Shown here: positions 19,364 through 27,832 of the stretch, piece by piece
How the letters are laid out: every line of letters starts with the position of its first letter
Position numbering within the stretch: position 1 is the stretch's first letter
Assembly (NCBI GenBank): GCA_965233675.1
Contig: OZ247498.1
Location: forward strand, 2,542,001 to 2,606,000
Length of the DNA stretch: 64,000 bases
Origin: SZUA-309 sp965233675
GTDB lineage: Bacteria > Pseudomonadota > Gammaproteobacteria > Pseudomonadales > Azotimanducaceae
Direction: 5' to 3'
Position numbers and translations under genes: made by a program
The notes under the pieces: generated by a model
Told to the model about the DNA's origin: nothing
Seen by the model: the letters and a program-made list of their open reading frames with translations, nothing else
Database searches by the model: none

Positions 19364-20425
19364 CTACCGGTTCGGACCGCGGGTCATGGGATAGGGCTGC
19401 CAGCGTTCGAGCTCGACCTTCGGCAGGACCGTCGGATTCACGCAGCTCATCGGCCAGCGACCGCGCAGCACGAGGGCAACTTCCCGTCCGACCCGGCGGC
19501 GGGTTTCCGGCCGCATCCGCGTAGTCGCGGAAGCAACATGGGGAGTGACCACCACATTTTCCATCGTCAGCAGCGGGTTGTCCCGGTCCGGCGGTTCCTG
19601 TTCCAGCACGTCGAGCCCGGCGCCGGCGATGGCACCCCGCTCAAGCGCATCGATCAGGGCCTTTTCATCGATGATCGGACCACGGGCCGTATTCACGATC
19701 ACGGCCGTATCCTTCATCCGCGCGAAGGCATCCGTGCTGAAGGCGTGTTCGGTTTCCTCGTTGTGCGGCGCGTGCACGGAAACGTAATCACTGCGCTCGA
19801 TCAGTTCAGAGAAACTCACCGGCTCCACACCCGCCTCGGAAATCGTCAGCTCACTGACATAGGGATCGTGGGCGATCACCCGCATCCCGAAGGCTTTCGC
19901 ACGACGGGCCGTACAGCGCGCCACATTTCCGAAAGCGAACAGCCCGAGGGTCTGACCCATGAGCCTCGGCACCTGCGACAGCAGGGGTCGGCCCTGGTAC
20001 CACTCCCCTTCTGCTCTCGCCATGCGGGTCATGAGCGGCGTTCTGCGCGCCATATCGAGCAACAGCATCATGGCGTGATCGGCGACTTCTTCGATGAACA
20101 CATCCGGTACGTTCGTCACCACGATGCCGGCGGCCGTGGCGGCTTCGATGTCCACCATGTCCACGCCAACGCTGCCGACGCCGATCACCACGCATTTTTC
20201 CAACGCGTCGATCACCTGTTTGTCGATCCTCAGCCCCCAGGACGTGATGATCGCATCCATTTCCCTGACCCCTTCGGCGAACTCCGCCGGGCCATCCGCC
20301 CGGATATCGATGATGTCGCCGATGGGAGCCAACGCCTCCAGTTCCAGCGCATAGCGCTCGGAGGTGGTCTGATTGCGGGCCTGGCTCGGCAACTGAATGC
20401 CGATTTTCTTGCGCTCGGTGGGCAC
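19364..20425 (-). CDS. D-2-hydroxyacid dehydrogenase family (NAD-dependent)
   Basis: 353 residues with the two-domain layout of D-isomer-specific 2-hydroxyacid dehydrogenases. The Rossmann motif is GLFAFGNVARC, a variant of the usual GxGxxG. The catalytic residues are all visible: Arg in NTARGP, Glu in EQEPP and His in TPHVAS. Related to phosphoglycerate, glyoxylate and phosphonate dehydrogenases. It is the first gene before the AroQ-like gene and lies divergent from a TonB-dependent receptor, so a catabolic rather than biosynthetic role is likely (inference). Confidence 0.88.
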   Translation of the reverse strand: MPTERKKIGIQLPSQARNQTTSERYALELEALAPIGDIIDIRADGPAEFAEGVREMDAIITSWGLRIDKQVIDALEKCVVIGVGSVGVDMVDIEAATAAGIVVTNVPDVFIEEVADHAMMLLLDMARRTPLMTRMARAEGEWYQGRPLLSQVPRLMGQTLGLFAFGNVARCTARRAKAFGMRVIAHDPYVSELTISEAGVEPVSFSELIERSDYVSVHAPHNEETEHAFSTDAFARMKDTAVIVNTARGPIIDEKALIDALERGAIAGAGLDVLEQEPPDRDNPLLTMENVVVTPHVASATTRMRPETRRRVGREVALVLRGRWPMSCVNPTVLPKVELERWQPYPMTRGPNR

Positions 20426-20527
20426 CTGAATTCTCTCCTGCAGTTACGCCGCACAGAGTACCGGCGATTCAAAGCGATGTCCTGGCGGGACAGGTCGTTC
20501 CGGCCCGTCATCAGGACTCACCGAAAT

Positions 20528-20586
20528 AACCGTCAGACCTGACAATAACAGTCACGCTTGACGGTTTCTTTGTCGGCACGGATACT
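20528..20586 (+). promoter_or_regulatory. Promoter and nested inverted repeats ahead of the TonB-dependent receptor
   Basis: A good sigma-70-like promoter is seen: TTGACG (20558-20563), a 17-base spacer and GATACT (20581-20586). Just upstream and overlapping it are nested repeats. AACCGTCA (20528-20535) pairs with TGACGGTT (20559-20566), and a perfect palindrome GTCAG-AC-CTGAC spans 20532-20543. TGAC/GTCA half-sites recur four times in 35 bases, so a dimeric regulator probably controls the receptor and possibly the divergent dehydrogenase operon (inference). Confidence 0.55.
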
Positions 20587-20620
20587 CCGCCATGCATCAA
20601 CTAATGGGGAGAGAGGTTAG

Positions 20621-23032
20621 ATGCCGATATCCAACCTGGAATTTCTTGGGCGGGGTGTTCGTGCCGCCGCCGTCACTGCTTTGCTTTCTGGTATTACCCT
20701 GGCTGTTTCCACGCCGACTGCCGCTATCGCGGCGTCGGAGGATCGCGCAACCATTGAAGAAATCGTGGTCACGGCGCGGAAACAGGAGGAATCCGTGCAG
20801 GACGTCGCCGTCGCGGTGACCGCCCTGACCGTCGAACTTCAGAACACCTCATTTCGGGATCTGACCGATCTGAACGGCTACTCACCCAACGTGGTTGTGG
20901 GTGAGGACGGCAGTCGTGGAGGGGGTGGCGGCAATATCCTGATCCGCGGGATCAGCCCGACCCGAACCGACGACAATTCGTTCGACGCACCGATTGCCGT
21001 CGTCGTGGACGACATCTATCTCGGCACGCTGGCCGGTCAGGTCATGGAAAACTTCGACCTCGAGCGGGTGGAGGTACTGCGCGGCCCGCAAGGCACGCTG
21101 TTCGGCAAGAACACCGTCGGAGGTGTGATCAACGTGATCCGCAGCCGACCCACCAAGGAACTGGACGGCCGCTTCAAGCTCACCGCCGGCAATGACGGTC
21201 AGCAGGAACTCCGCGGGGTGGTCAATTTCGGCAATGAACGCAACTTCGGCATGAAACTGTTCGGCACCAGCATCGGTTATGACGGCCACAGAGAAAGCGT
21301 CACCACCGGCCATGATGTGGGTGACCGGGACTACTACAACGTCGGCGCCACAGTGCTCTGGGAACCCACGGAAAACTTCCAGTTGCTGTTCACCGCCGAG
21401 ACCTTCAACGACGAAGGTACGCTCGACGCCTACCAGGCCAACTTCAACACGGCTCCCGGAGTGCTGCCCGCGCCGGAACCGGGTTCTCCAGACAACGACT
21501 ACAGCGCTGGGTTTACCACCTGTCTCGTGTTCGGGACCTGTCGCACGTCGCTGGATACACCATCCGACGCAGAAAACGACCAGGACAACGATTTCGAACT
21601 GGATACCGACGCCTATTCGCTGAAGATGATCCTGGATCTCAACGAGAACATGTCGCTGACTTCGATCACCGGCTATCGGGAGCAGATGGAGTATCGGATA
21701 TTCGATTTCGATGCATCGGCTGCGCCCTTCATCACCATCGAGCGCTGGAACGACTTCGACCAGTTCAGCCAGGAATTCCGTTTCAACGGCAACTGGGACG
21801 ACGTTTCCGTCACCGCCGGGCTGTATTACTTCAACAGTGAATTCGAGCAGGACTGGGTAACCGGCGACAGCTTCTGGCACTTCATTTTCGGCACCTTCGC
21901 ACCGGGCGCCTCCAGCGCCGCCGATCCGTTCTGGTGGGACCTGTGCATCAATGGCCTGCTGGGCGCGGTCACCTGTGATCCGGCCATCGACAGCGTCCCA
22001 CTGACTCAGAATGTGACGCAGATTCTCTACGAAACCCAGGAAACCACCTCCTATGCAGGCTATGTGGAGGCGGACTGGCGCTTCGCCGAGCGCTGGGTTC
22101 TGACCGGCGGTCTGCGCTATACGCGGGAAGAGAAAGACTTCGTGGCGGGCCAGGCCTACCTCTCGAACGAAGACCGGCAACTGGAGCGTGCCTTCCCTGG
22201 CGGCTATGCGGATCTCGACAACGAGTGGACGGAAACTTCTCCGAAAATCGCACTGGCTTACGACATCAACGACAATTCCATGATCTACGTCTCCTACTCG
22301 GAAGGCTTCCATTCCGGCGGCTTCTTCGGGGTCAATCAGAACCTCGCCGACTTCGAGCGGGATCAGTACGACCCGGAGTACGCCAACAGCTGGGAAGTCG
22401 GCTACAAGAGCCAGCACTTCGACAATCGCATGCAGTTGAACCTGACTTACTTCCGCAATGAATTCGAAGACAAGCAGGAATCCTTCATCGCCTTCGATCC
22501 AACCACCAACACGGTGGCCACGGTGTTCGACAACGCGGCCGAGGTGCTCTATCAGGGCATCGAAGTGGAAGCACAGTTCGTGTTCAACCAGTACCTGCGT
22601 GCATTTCTCAACTACGGCTACCTCGATGCGGAGTACAAGGACTTCGAGACGGATCTGAATCCGAACGACGGAGTCACCACGATCGAAGATGCCTCCCACC
22701 TGAATCCCCGCAACGCACCGGAAAATACCTTCGGTATTGGCGGCACGCTGACGATTCCGGCCGGGAACGGCTCCTTCGATCTGTTCGCCAAGTACGCCTG
22801 GGTCGACAAAATGGACACGGATCTGCTCAACCTGGAACTGGCCAAGGTCGATTCCAGTGAGAATCTGAGCGCGACCTTCGGCTACTACGCCGAACAGTGG
22901 GCGCTATCGATCTACGGGCGGAACCTGACGGACCACCGTCAGGAAATTTTCGTGCCGATTGATACGCTGTTTGCTTCCGGCACGGTCAACCGGCCACGCA
23001 GCTACGGCATGGAGCTGGAATTCCGCTTCTAG
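20621..23032 (+). CDS. TonB-dependent outer-membrane receptor
   Basis: 803 residues. A signal peptide covers about residues 1-38 (ending AAIAAS), followed by a TonB box-like EEIVVTARKQ, a plug domain (RVEVLRGPQGTLFGKNTVGGVINV) and a 22-strand barrel ending in an aromatic Phe (LEFRF), as outer-membrane barrels do. The plug pattern is typical of the large proteobacterial receptor group with unassigned or hydrophobic substrates rather than classical siderophores. The GAGAGAGG ribosome-binding site precedes the ATG. It heads a run with a SnoaL-like protein and a Rieske oxygenase, which suggests uptake of the compound those enzymes attack (inference). Confidence 0.95.
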   Translation: MPISNLEFLGRGVRAAAVTALLSGITLAVSTPTAAIAASEDRATIEEIVVTARKQEESVQDVAVAVTALTVELQNTSFRDLTDLNGYSPNVVVGEDGSRGGGGGNILIRGISPTRTDDNSFDAPIAVVVDDIYLGTLAGQVMENFDLERVEVLRGPQGTLFGKNTVGGVINVIRSRPTKELDGRFKLTAGNDGQQELRGVVNFGNERNFGMKLFGTSIGYDGHRESVTTGHDVGDRDYYNVGATVLWEPTENFQLLFTAETFNDEGTLDAYQANFNTAPGVLPAPEPGSPDNDYSAGFTTCLVFGTCRTSLDTPSDAENDQDNDFELDTDAYSLKMILDLNENMSLTSITGYREQMEYRIFDFDASAAPFITIERWNDFDQFSQEFRFNGNWDDVSVTAGLYYFNSEFEQDWVTGDSFWHFIFGTFAPGASSAADPFWWDLCINGLLGAVTCDPAIDSVPLTQNVTQILYETQETTSYAGYVEADWRFAERWVLTGGLRYTREEKDFVAGQAYLSNEDRQLERAFPGGYADLDNEWTETSPKIALAYDINDNSMIYVSYSEGFHSGGFFGVNQNLADFERDQYDPEYANSWEVGYKSQHFDNRMQLNLTYFRNEFEDKQESFIAFDPTTNTVATVFDNAAEVLYQGIEVEAQFVFNQYLRAFLNYGYLDAEYKDFETDLNPNDGVTTIEDASHLNPRNAPENTFGIGGTLTIPAGNGSFDLFAKYAWVDKMDTDLLNLELAKVDSSENLSATFGYYAEQWALSIYGRNLTDHRQEIFVPIDTLFASGTVNRPRSYGMELEFRF

Positions 23033-23056
23033 CAACTGTCGGAAGTTCAGGCGACG

Positions 23057-23080
23057 AGCGCCGGCGTTCCTGCCGGCGCT
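23057..23080 (+). terminator. Stem-loop after the TonB-dependent receptor gene
   Basis: GCGCCGGC (23058-23065) pairs perfectly with GCCGGCGC (23072-23079) around a six-base loop, extendable by one A-T pair. The sequence after it has only scattered T residues. It is therefore a weak terminator or, more likely, an mRNA-stabilising/attenuating hairpin that lowers expression of the downstream genes relative to the receptor. Confidence 0.5.
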
Positions 23081-23120
23081 TCTGTCTCGAAAAGTTCTTT
23101 TCAGCTGGGGAGACGTCAAC

Positions 23121-23525
23121 ATGACCACTGAACGCCAGGCATTGCAGGATGTGATGCTTCGTTACGCGGCTGGCGTGGATGATCGGGATTTCGAACTGTA
23201 CCGGTCCTGTTTCGCCGACAACGTGGAAGTGGTGGGCTTTGGTCCGGAGCCGATTCTGGGCGCAGATACCTGGCTTTCGTTCGTGCGTACGGCGCTCGAC
23301 CAGTACGGCGCCACACAACACATGCTCGGACCCCAACTCGCCCGCATCGATGGTGACACAGCAGAGACCCGCAACGACGTACAGGCTCTCCACCAGTTGA
23401 AATCGGATGGCGGCCTGTTCACCCTCTGGGCGACCTACCGCACTCGTATGCAGAAGCAGAATGGGGAGTGGAAGATCGTCCGCCACGAGCTGATATCCAG
23501 AGCGACGGAACGACACGGCGATTGA
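23121..23525 (+). CDS. SnoaL-like / NTF2-fold protein
   Basis: 134 residues with the NTF2-like pattern of an N-terminal helix pair (ALQDVMLRYAAGVDDRDFELYRSCFADNVEV) and a curved sheet ending WKIVRHELISRA. Proteins of this group include cyclases, dehydratases, isomerases and ring-hydroxylating-dioxygenase beta subunits. The place just ahead of a Rieske alpha subunit gene (19 bases) would fit a small-subunit or accessory role, but it is shorter than classical beta subunits. ATG at 23121 follows a CTGGGGAGA ribosome-binding site. Confidence 0.8.
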   Translation: MTTERQALQDVMLRYAAGVDDRDFELYRSCFADNVEVVGFGPEPILGADTWLSFVRTALDQYGATQHMLGPQLARIDGDTAETRNDVQALHQLKSDGGLFTLWATYRTRMQKQNGEWKIVRHELISRATERHGD

Positions 23526-23544
23526 GAACGCAGGGAGCAGGACT

Positions 23545-24891
23545 ATGGCAGAAAGATCCATCAGTACAGAAATCCAACCCTATCCGGAGCAACAGACCCG
23601 GGGCGCAAAACTGGAGGGCTTCCGCTACACCTCCCCGGCCTTCTTTGAAAAGGAATGGGAAGGCATGTGGACCCGGGTCTGGCTGTTACTCGGTCGGGAA
23701 TCGGAACTGCCGGAGCCGGGCGACTGGCAGATGGAACCGGTGGGCCGGGAAGAAATTCTCATGGTGCGCCAGACAGACGGCAGCGTGAAAGCGTTCTACA
23801 ACGTCTGCCAGCATCGCGGAAATCCCCTGGTCGAAGAAAGCAGCGGGCACGTGAAACGTTTTGTCTGCAAGTATCACAGCTGGGCTTTCATGCCCGACGG
23901 CGAACTCAATTTCGCGCCGGACCGGGAAGATTTTCCGGACGGCAACCCGTGCGGCAAAGTCCGGCTTCAGGAGATCGCCTGCGAAACCTTCGCCGGCTTC
24001 GTCTGGGTAAACATGAATCCGGACTGCATGCCACTCAAACAGTTTCTCGGTCCGATCTGGGACGAATGGGAAGCACGGGAAGTGGGCACGTGGACGCGCA
24101 CCATGGCCAACAGCATGTGGCTGCCGTGCAACTGGAAGGTGGTGCTGGACAATTTCAACGAGTCCTACCACGTACCCACCGTGCACATGGGGGCGACCAC
24201 GAGCACCGATCGAACCAGGATCAGCAGCAACATCAACACCTACTTCAAGGAGACCCGCTTCGACCTTTCCGACGAAGGGCACAATCGCATGATCATGGAA
24301 GGCGGTTACGGCAGTGGCTCCACCGACAAGGACGGCAATATTCTCGAACCGCTGGCCAGCCAGCTGCGCTACTGGGATCTGGACCCTGACGATTTCAAAG
24401 GGGATCCGGAAGCCACCCGGGCAGCGCTGCAACAGGCCAAGCGTGCGCAGGGCCCTGCGCGTGGTTTCAGCCACTATGCAAAGGTGCCGGACCAGCAACT
24501 GACCGACGCTTTCCACTACACGCTGTTTCCCAACTTTGCGGTATCGCTGTGGTCCGATGGATTTCACTTTCTCCGCGCCCGACCACACCGCTCGGACCCG
24601 GAGCAGTGCCTGTTCGACAACTGGTGGTATACGAGCCCGGCAGCGATGAAAACAGGTCATGAAGGCGGTATCGGTGCCGGGCCGGAAGAGGTGGGCGTCA
24701 CCCTCCTCGACTTCGAGGGAGACGTTTCCATCGGACCCGCCATCGAAGACGACGTTCGCGTATTCGTGACTCAGCAGCGGGGTTTCCGTTCCCGCGGCTT
24801 CAAAGGCGTATACCTGGCAAAACAGGAGACACGGATTCGCCGCTATCACGAGTTGATCGACGACTATATCGAAGGCAGGTTACCTGGTTGA
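23545..24891 (+). CDS. Rieske non-haem iron oxygenase, alpha subunit
   Basis: 448 residues. Rieske ligands are C88-x-H90 and C108-x2-H111 (CQHRG, then CKYHSW). The catalytic iron motif follows in NFNESYHVPTVH near residue 205. The length and sequence suit the ring-hydroxylating dioxygenase alpha-subunit group rather than the first Rieske protein of this window, which is shorter. The gene follows the SnoaL-like gene by 19 bases and should share its transcript. A reductase is not encoded nearby. Substrate unknown, possibly an aromatic compound taken up through the upstream receptor (inference). Confidence 0.92.
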   Translation: MAERSISTEIQPYPEQQTRGAKLEGFRYTSPAFFEKEWEGMWTRVWLLLGRESELPEPGDWQMEPVGREEILMVRQTDGSVKAFYNVCQHRGNPLVEESSGHVKRFVCKYHSWAFMPDGELNFAPDREDFPDGNPCGKVRLQEIACETFAGFVWVNMNPDCMPLKQFLGPIWDEWEAREVGTWTRTMANSMWLPCNWKVVLDNFNESYHVPTVHMGATTSTDRTRISSNINTYFKETRFDLSDEGHNRMIMEGGYGSGSTDKDGNILEPLASQLRYWDLDPDDFKGDPEATRAALQQAKRAQGPARGFSHYAKVPDQQLTDAFHYTLFPNFAVSLWSDGFHFLRARPHRSDPEQCLFDNWWYTSPAAMKTGHEGGIGAGPEEVGVTLLDFEGDVSIGPAIEDDVRVFVTQQRGFRSRGFKGVYLAKQETRIRRYHELIDDYIEGRLPG

Positions 24892-24927
24892 TGCAAGGCG
24901 CGCCGCGGGCGATTCCCGACGGCGATG

Positions 24928-25755
24928 TCAGGTGACCGAGGTGGCTTCCGCCGAGAGCCGGGCAGACAGGCCCTCGAGCGCCTCCGACACATCGTAGTCG
25001 TGGGGCGTATAGCCGGGCATCAGGGTCCGGGCGATCATCGGTGAGAACCCCATCCAGACCATGACCCGACCCAATCCGGAAACGTGATAGGAGTCGTCGT
25101 ACCGGGCCACATCCACCGGCGACATGATCTTCATGCAGTCTGTGATGAACTTCAGGATGTGACCCTGGGCGATCAGACACATCCTGGCCCGGAACGGATA
25201 GTCTCCATAGAGATGCTCGTAGATATCGTAGGCGACGTTGCGATGCTCCACCTCTTCCGCCATATGCCATTCGAACAGCGCCGCAAAACGCTTATCCGTC
25301 TTCGGATGCTGCCGGTTGAGTTCCCGCAGGGAGCCAAGTGCCATCTGTGTGGTCAACGCCTCGAAGCCTTCCACAAAACCAACGCACCACTTATCGCCTT
25401 TACTGTTCAGGAAGCGTTCGAAGTCCGCCTTCAGCACGTCGAAGCGTTCCTGCAGTCCCGGATAGCCCTTGTCGAGAATGGCGGCATTGAAACGCTCGTG
25501 CTGCATGTAGTGCTGCGCTTCCTGCCGGGAGAAACGGTCCACATCCTCCTTGAGAGCCGGATCCGAAATCTGATCCAGCACCCGGCGCATGGACTTGACC
25601 AGGAACGGCTCCAGATAAGCCACGTACAGGCTCAGTCCTGTTGAAAAATAGGACTGACGGATGTCGTTGGACAGCCATTTCGGATCCAGATCGTCCGCGG
25701 TGGGGATATCGAACTGCATGCGCCGGACGGGAATGGAATGAACGGTTTCAGTCAT
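24928..25755 (-). CDS. PF10118-type predicted metal-dependent hydrolase (ferritin-like di-metal pattern)
   Basis: 275 residues. Two ExxxH-like metal-binding patterns are visible, SRQEAQHYMQH near residue 72 and EWHMAEEVEHRNVAYD near residue 172. These are characteristic of the family annotated as predicted metal-dependent hydrolases, which resembles ferritin-like di-iron proteins. The chemical role of the family is unproven. Start at 25755 (MTETVHSIPVRRMQFD) is chosen because sequence further upstream is antisense to the P450 gene. Divergent from the P450 with 117 bases between, so the two may be co-regulated. Confidence 0.8.
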   Translation of the reverse strand: MTETVHSIPVRRMQFDIPTADDLDPKWLSNDIRQSYFSTGLSLYVAYLEPFLVKSMRRVLDQISDPALKEDVDRFSRQEAQHYMQHERFNAAILDKGYPGLQERFDVLKADFERFLNSKGDKWCVGFVEGFEALTTQMALGSLRELNRQHPKTDKRFAALFEWHMAEEVEHRNVAYDIYEHLYGDYPFRARMCLIAQGHILKFITDCMKIMSPVDVARYDDSYHVSGLGRVMVWMGFSPMIARTLMPGYTPHDYDVSEALEGLSARLSAEATSVT

Positions 25756-25872
25756 GGTCTTGTCTTCCGCGGATCTGCCAGATTTGAGAATACGCGCTAT
25801 GATCGGGCGTTGGGAATACGGAAAATACCAGGGTAGGGAACCCGGCAAATAAGAGACGAGACACAAAAGATC

Positions 25873-27156
25873 ATGGGGAACAGAGCAATGGACTTTCAGC
25901 AGTACGAACTCGAACAGGCCCAGCGCCTCGAAAATGCCCGGGCCCATGCGGCCACCCTGGCGATTGAGGAGATCGATGTCGCCCACTGGGATCTGATGCG
26001 CTTCGATACCATCTGGCCCTACTATGAGCGTCTGCGCACCGAGTCGCCGGTCTATTATCACGAGAACAGCATCGTCGGTCCCTACTGGTCGGTCACGAAC
26101 TATGATCTGGTGAAGGCCGTAGACACCGATCCGGTACGGTTTTCCTCTGAGCCTTCCATTGGTCTGTTCACGCCGGAAGGGCCGCAGCAGGACGACGCGG
26201 CGAGCTTCATCGCCATGGATGACCCCACCCACGCGGAACATCGCAAAGCCGTTGCACCCGTCGCCGGGCCCCGCAATCTGGCCGCACTGGCACCCACCAT
26301 CCGGGAGCGGGTGATCGGGATTCTGGACAGTCTGCCTGTGGGTGAGCCATTCAACTGGGTGCAGAAGGTATCCATCGAACTCACCACCCAGATGCTGGCA
26401 ACCCTGTTCGATTTTCCATTCGAGGACCGCTACAAGCTCACCCGCTGGTCGGACATCGCAACCTCACCGAGAAAGGCCGGGCTCTGGGATACGCTGGAAG
26501 AGCGTCAGCAGGCCCTCGATGAATGCCTCGAATACATGACGCGACTGCGCAATGAACGGGTTGAAAACCCGGGTGGCCACGACCTGCTCACGATGCTGGC
26601 TCACAGCGACAGCACCCGGGACATGCCGCCCGGTCAGTTCCTCGGCACCCTGCTGCTGCTGATCATCGGCGGCAATGACACGACGCGGAATTCCATCTCC
26701 GGCGGCGTCCTGGCCATGAATCGCTGGCCGGAACAGTTCGAAACGCTGAAAGCGGATCGCTCAAAGATTCCGAACGCAGTGGCCGAGATCATTCGCTGGC
26801 AGACCCCGCTGGCCTTCATGCGCCGGACCACCACGGAAGACGTGGAAATCGGCGGCAAAGTCATCCCGAAGGGTGAACGGGTGCTGATGTGGTACGCCTC
26901 CGGTAACAGAGACGAGAGCATTTTCGAAAACGCCGACCTTCTGGATGTGGAACGGGACAATGCCCGCCAGCATCTGTCCTTCGGCTATGGCGTGCATCGC
27001 TGCATGGGGAACCGGGTCGCCGAACTGCAACTGAACATACTCTGGGAAGAGCTGCTCGACCGCTACAGCCGCATTGAAGTGGTCGGTGCGCCGGTAAGAG
27101 CCATTTCCAATTTTGTTCGCGGGTATACCCAACTGCCCGTCGTGCTGCACAGCTGA
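25873..27156 (+). CDS. Cytochrome P450 (first of two)
   Basis: 427 residues, a soluble bacterial-type P450. The I-helix oxygen-activation motif GGNDTTRNS, the ExxR region and the haem-thiolate loop FGYGVHRCMGNR with its Cys are intact. The GNDTTRN form is common in bacterial P450s of the terpene/sterol/fatty-acid groups. It needs external ferredoxin and reductase, which are not in the window. Start uncertain: ATG at 25873 or ATG at 25888, the latter with GGGGA nine bases ahead. Divergent from the PF10118 gene. Confidence 0.95.
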   Translation: MGNRAMDFQQYELEQAQRLENARAHAATLAIEEIDVAHWDLMRFDTIWPYYERLRTESPVYYHENSIVGPYWSVTNYDLVKAVDTDPVRFSSEPSIGLFTPEGPQQDDAASFIAMDDPTHAEHRKAVAPVAGPRNLAALAPTIRERVIGILDSLPVGEPFNWVQKVSIELTTQMLATLFDFPFEDRYKLTRWSDIATSPRKAGLWDTLEERQQALDECLEYMTRLRNERVENPGGHDLLTMLAHSDSTRDMPPGQFLGTLLLLIIGGNDTTRNSISGGVLAMNRWPEQFETLKADRSKIPNAVAEIIRWQTPLAFMRRTTTEDVEIGGKVIPKGERVLMWYASGNRDESIFENADLLDVERDNARQHLSFGYGVHRCMGNRVAELQLNILWEELLDRYSRIEVVGAPVRAISNFVRGYTQLPVVLHS

Positions 27157-27175
27157 CCTTCCCGTCAGCGGATGG

Positions 27176-27571
27176 TCAACTGATCAGGCGCAAGGTGAAC
27201 GGGTATCGATAGGCTTCGCCGTCGTTGGCCTTGATCGCGGCCATCACGGTGAGCACCAGCGCACCGATGCCCACCACCGGCAGCAACAGCATCCCGATCA
27301 CCACCAGACTCAACAGGAGACAGACGAATACGGCAATGGCGACCGTAATCTGGAAGTTCAGCGCTTCCTTGCCCTGATCAACGACGAATGGCATTTCCTT
27401 CTTTATCTGCCACACCACCAGTGGTCCGATCAGATTGCCAAACGGGATGACGAATCCGACCAGAGCCGACAGGTGGGCAATCATGCCCCATTGTCGTGAG
27501 TCCCGGTCCGGGCTGCCGCCACCACCGCTTTCTCCCTGTGGGGTACCCACTGGTTCACCTGGTTCACTCAT
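27176..27571 (-). CDS. DUF4870-type small membrane protein
   Basis: 131 residues. A hydrophilic Gly/Ser-rich N-terminus is followed by the family core (WGMIAHLSALVGFVIPFGNLIGPLVVW, split here by description only), then the conserved DQGKEALNFQ and two more hydrophobic helices. These proteins sit in the inner membrane and their function is unknown. ATG at 27571 has GGAAATG-like upstream purines (GAGAGGAAATG). Convergent with the P450 gene, 19 bases between the stops. Confidence 0.85.
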   Translation of the reverse strand: MSEPGEPVGTPQGESGGGGSPDRDSRQWGMIAHLSALVGFVIPFGNLIGPLVVWQIKKEMPFVVDQGKEALNFQITVAIAVFVCLLLSLVVIGMLLLPVVGIGALVLTVMAAIKANDGEAYRYPFTLRLIS

Positions 27572-27832
27572 TTCCTCTCCCTGTCCTTCTGCAGACCTGT
27601 ATTGAGAGTCTGAATTGTAGACAGATTTCTGCAAAGACGCCTGCGCGTCCAACCGCCGTGGGGAGGTGGTTTCACCCGGTCGGTCCATGACATGGATCAA
27701 GTTATGGTGAAGACATCGTCATGATAACTCTGAGGCTTGTCCGAATGATGTAAAGCGCTGATTTTCCAGGGGGATTTGGGTGCATAATTTCAGCACCCAG
27801 ACCGTGCTGTATGTGCACGGAAGCGAGAGAGC

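Noticed and set aside
20882..22699. A 605-codon minus-strand open frame
   Set aside because: Antisense to the TonB-dependent receptor; translation shows no motif.
25756..26241. N-terminal extension of the PF10118 protein
   Set aside because: Antisense to the P450 gene and without family similarity; ATG at 25755 fits better.
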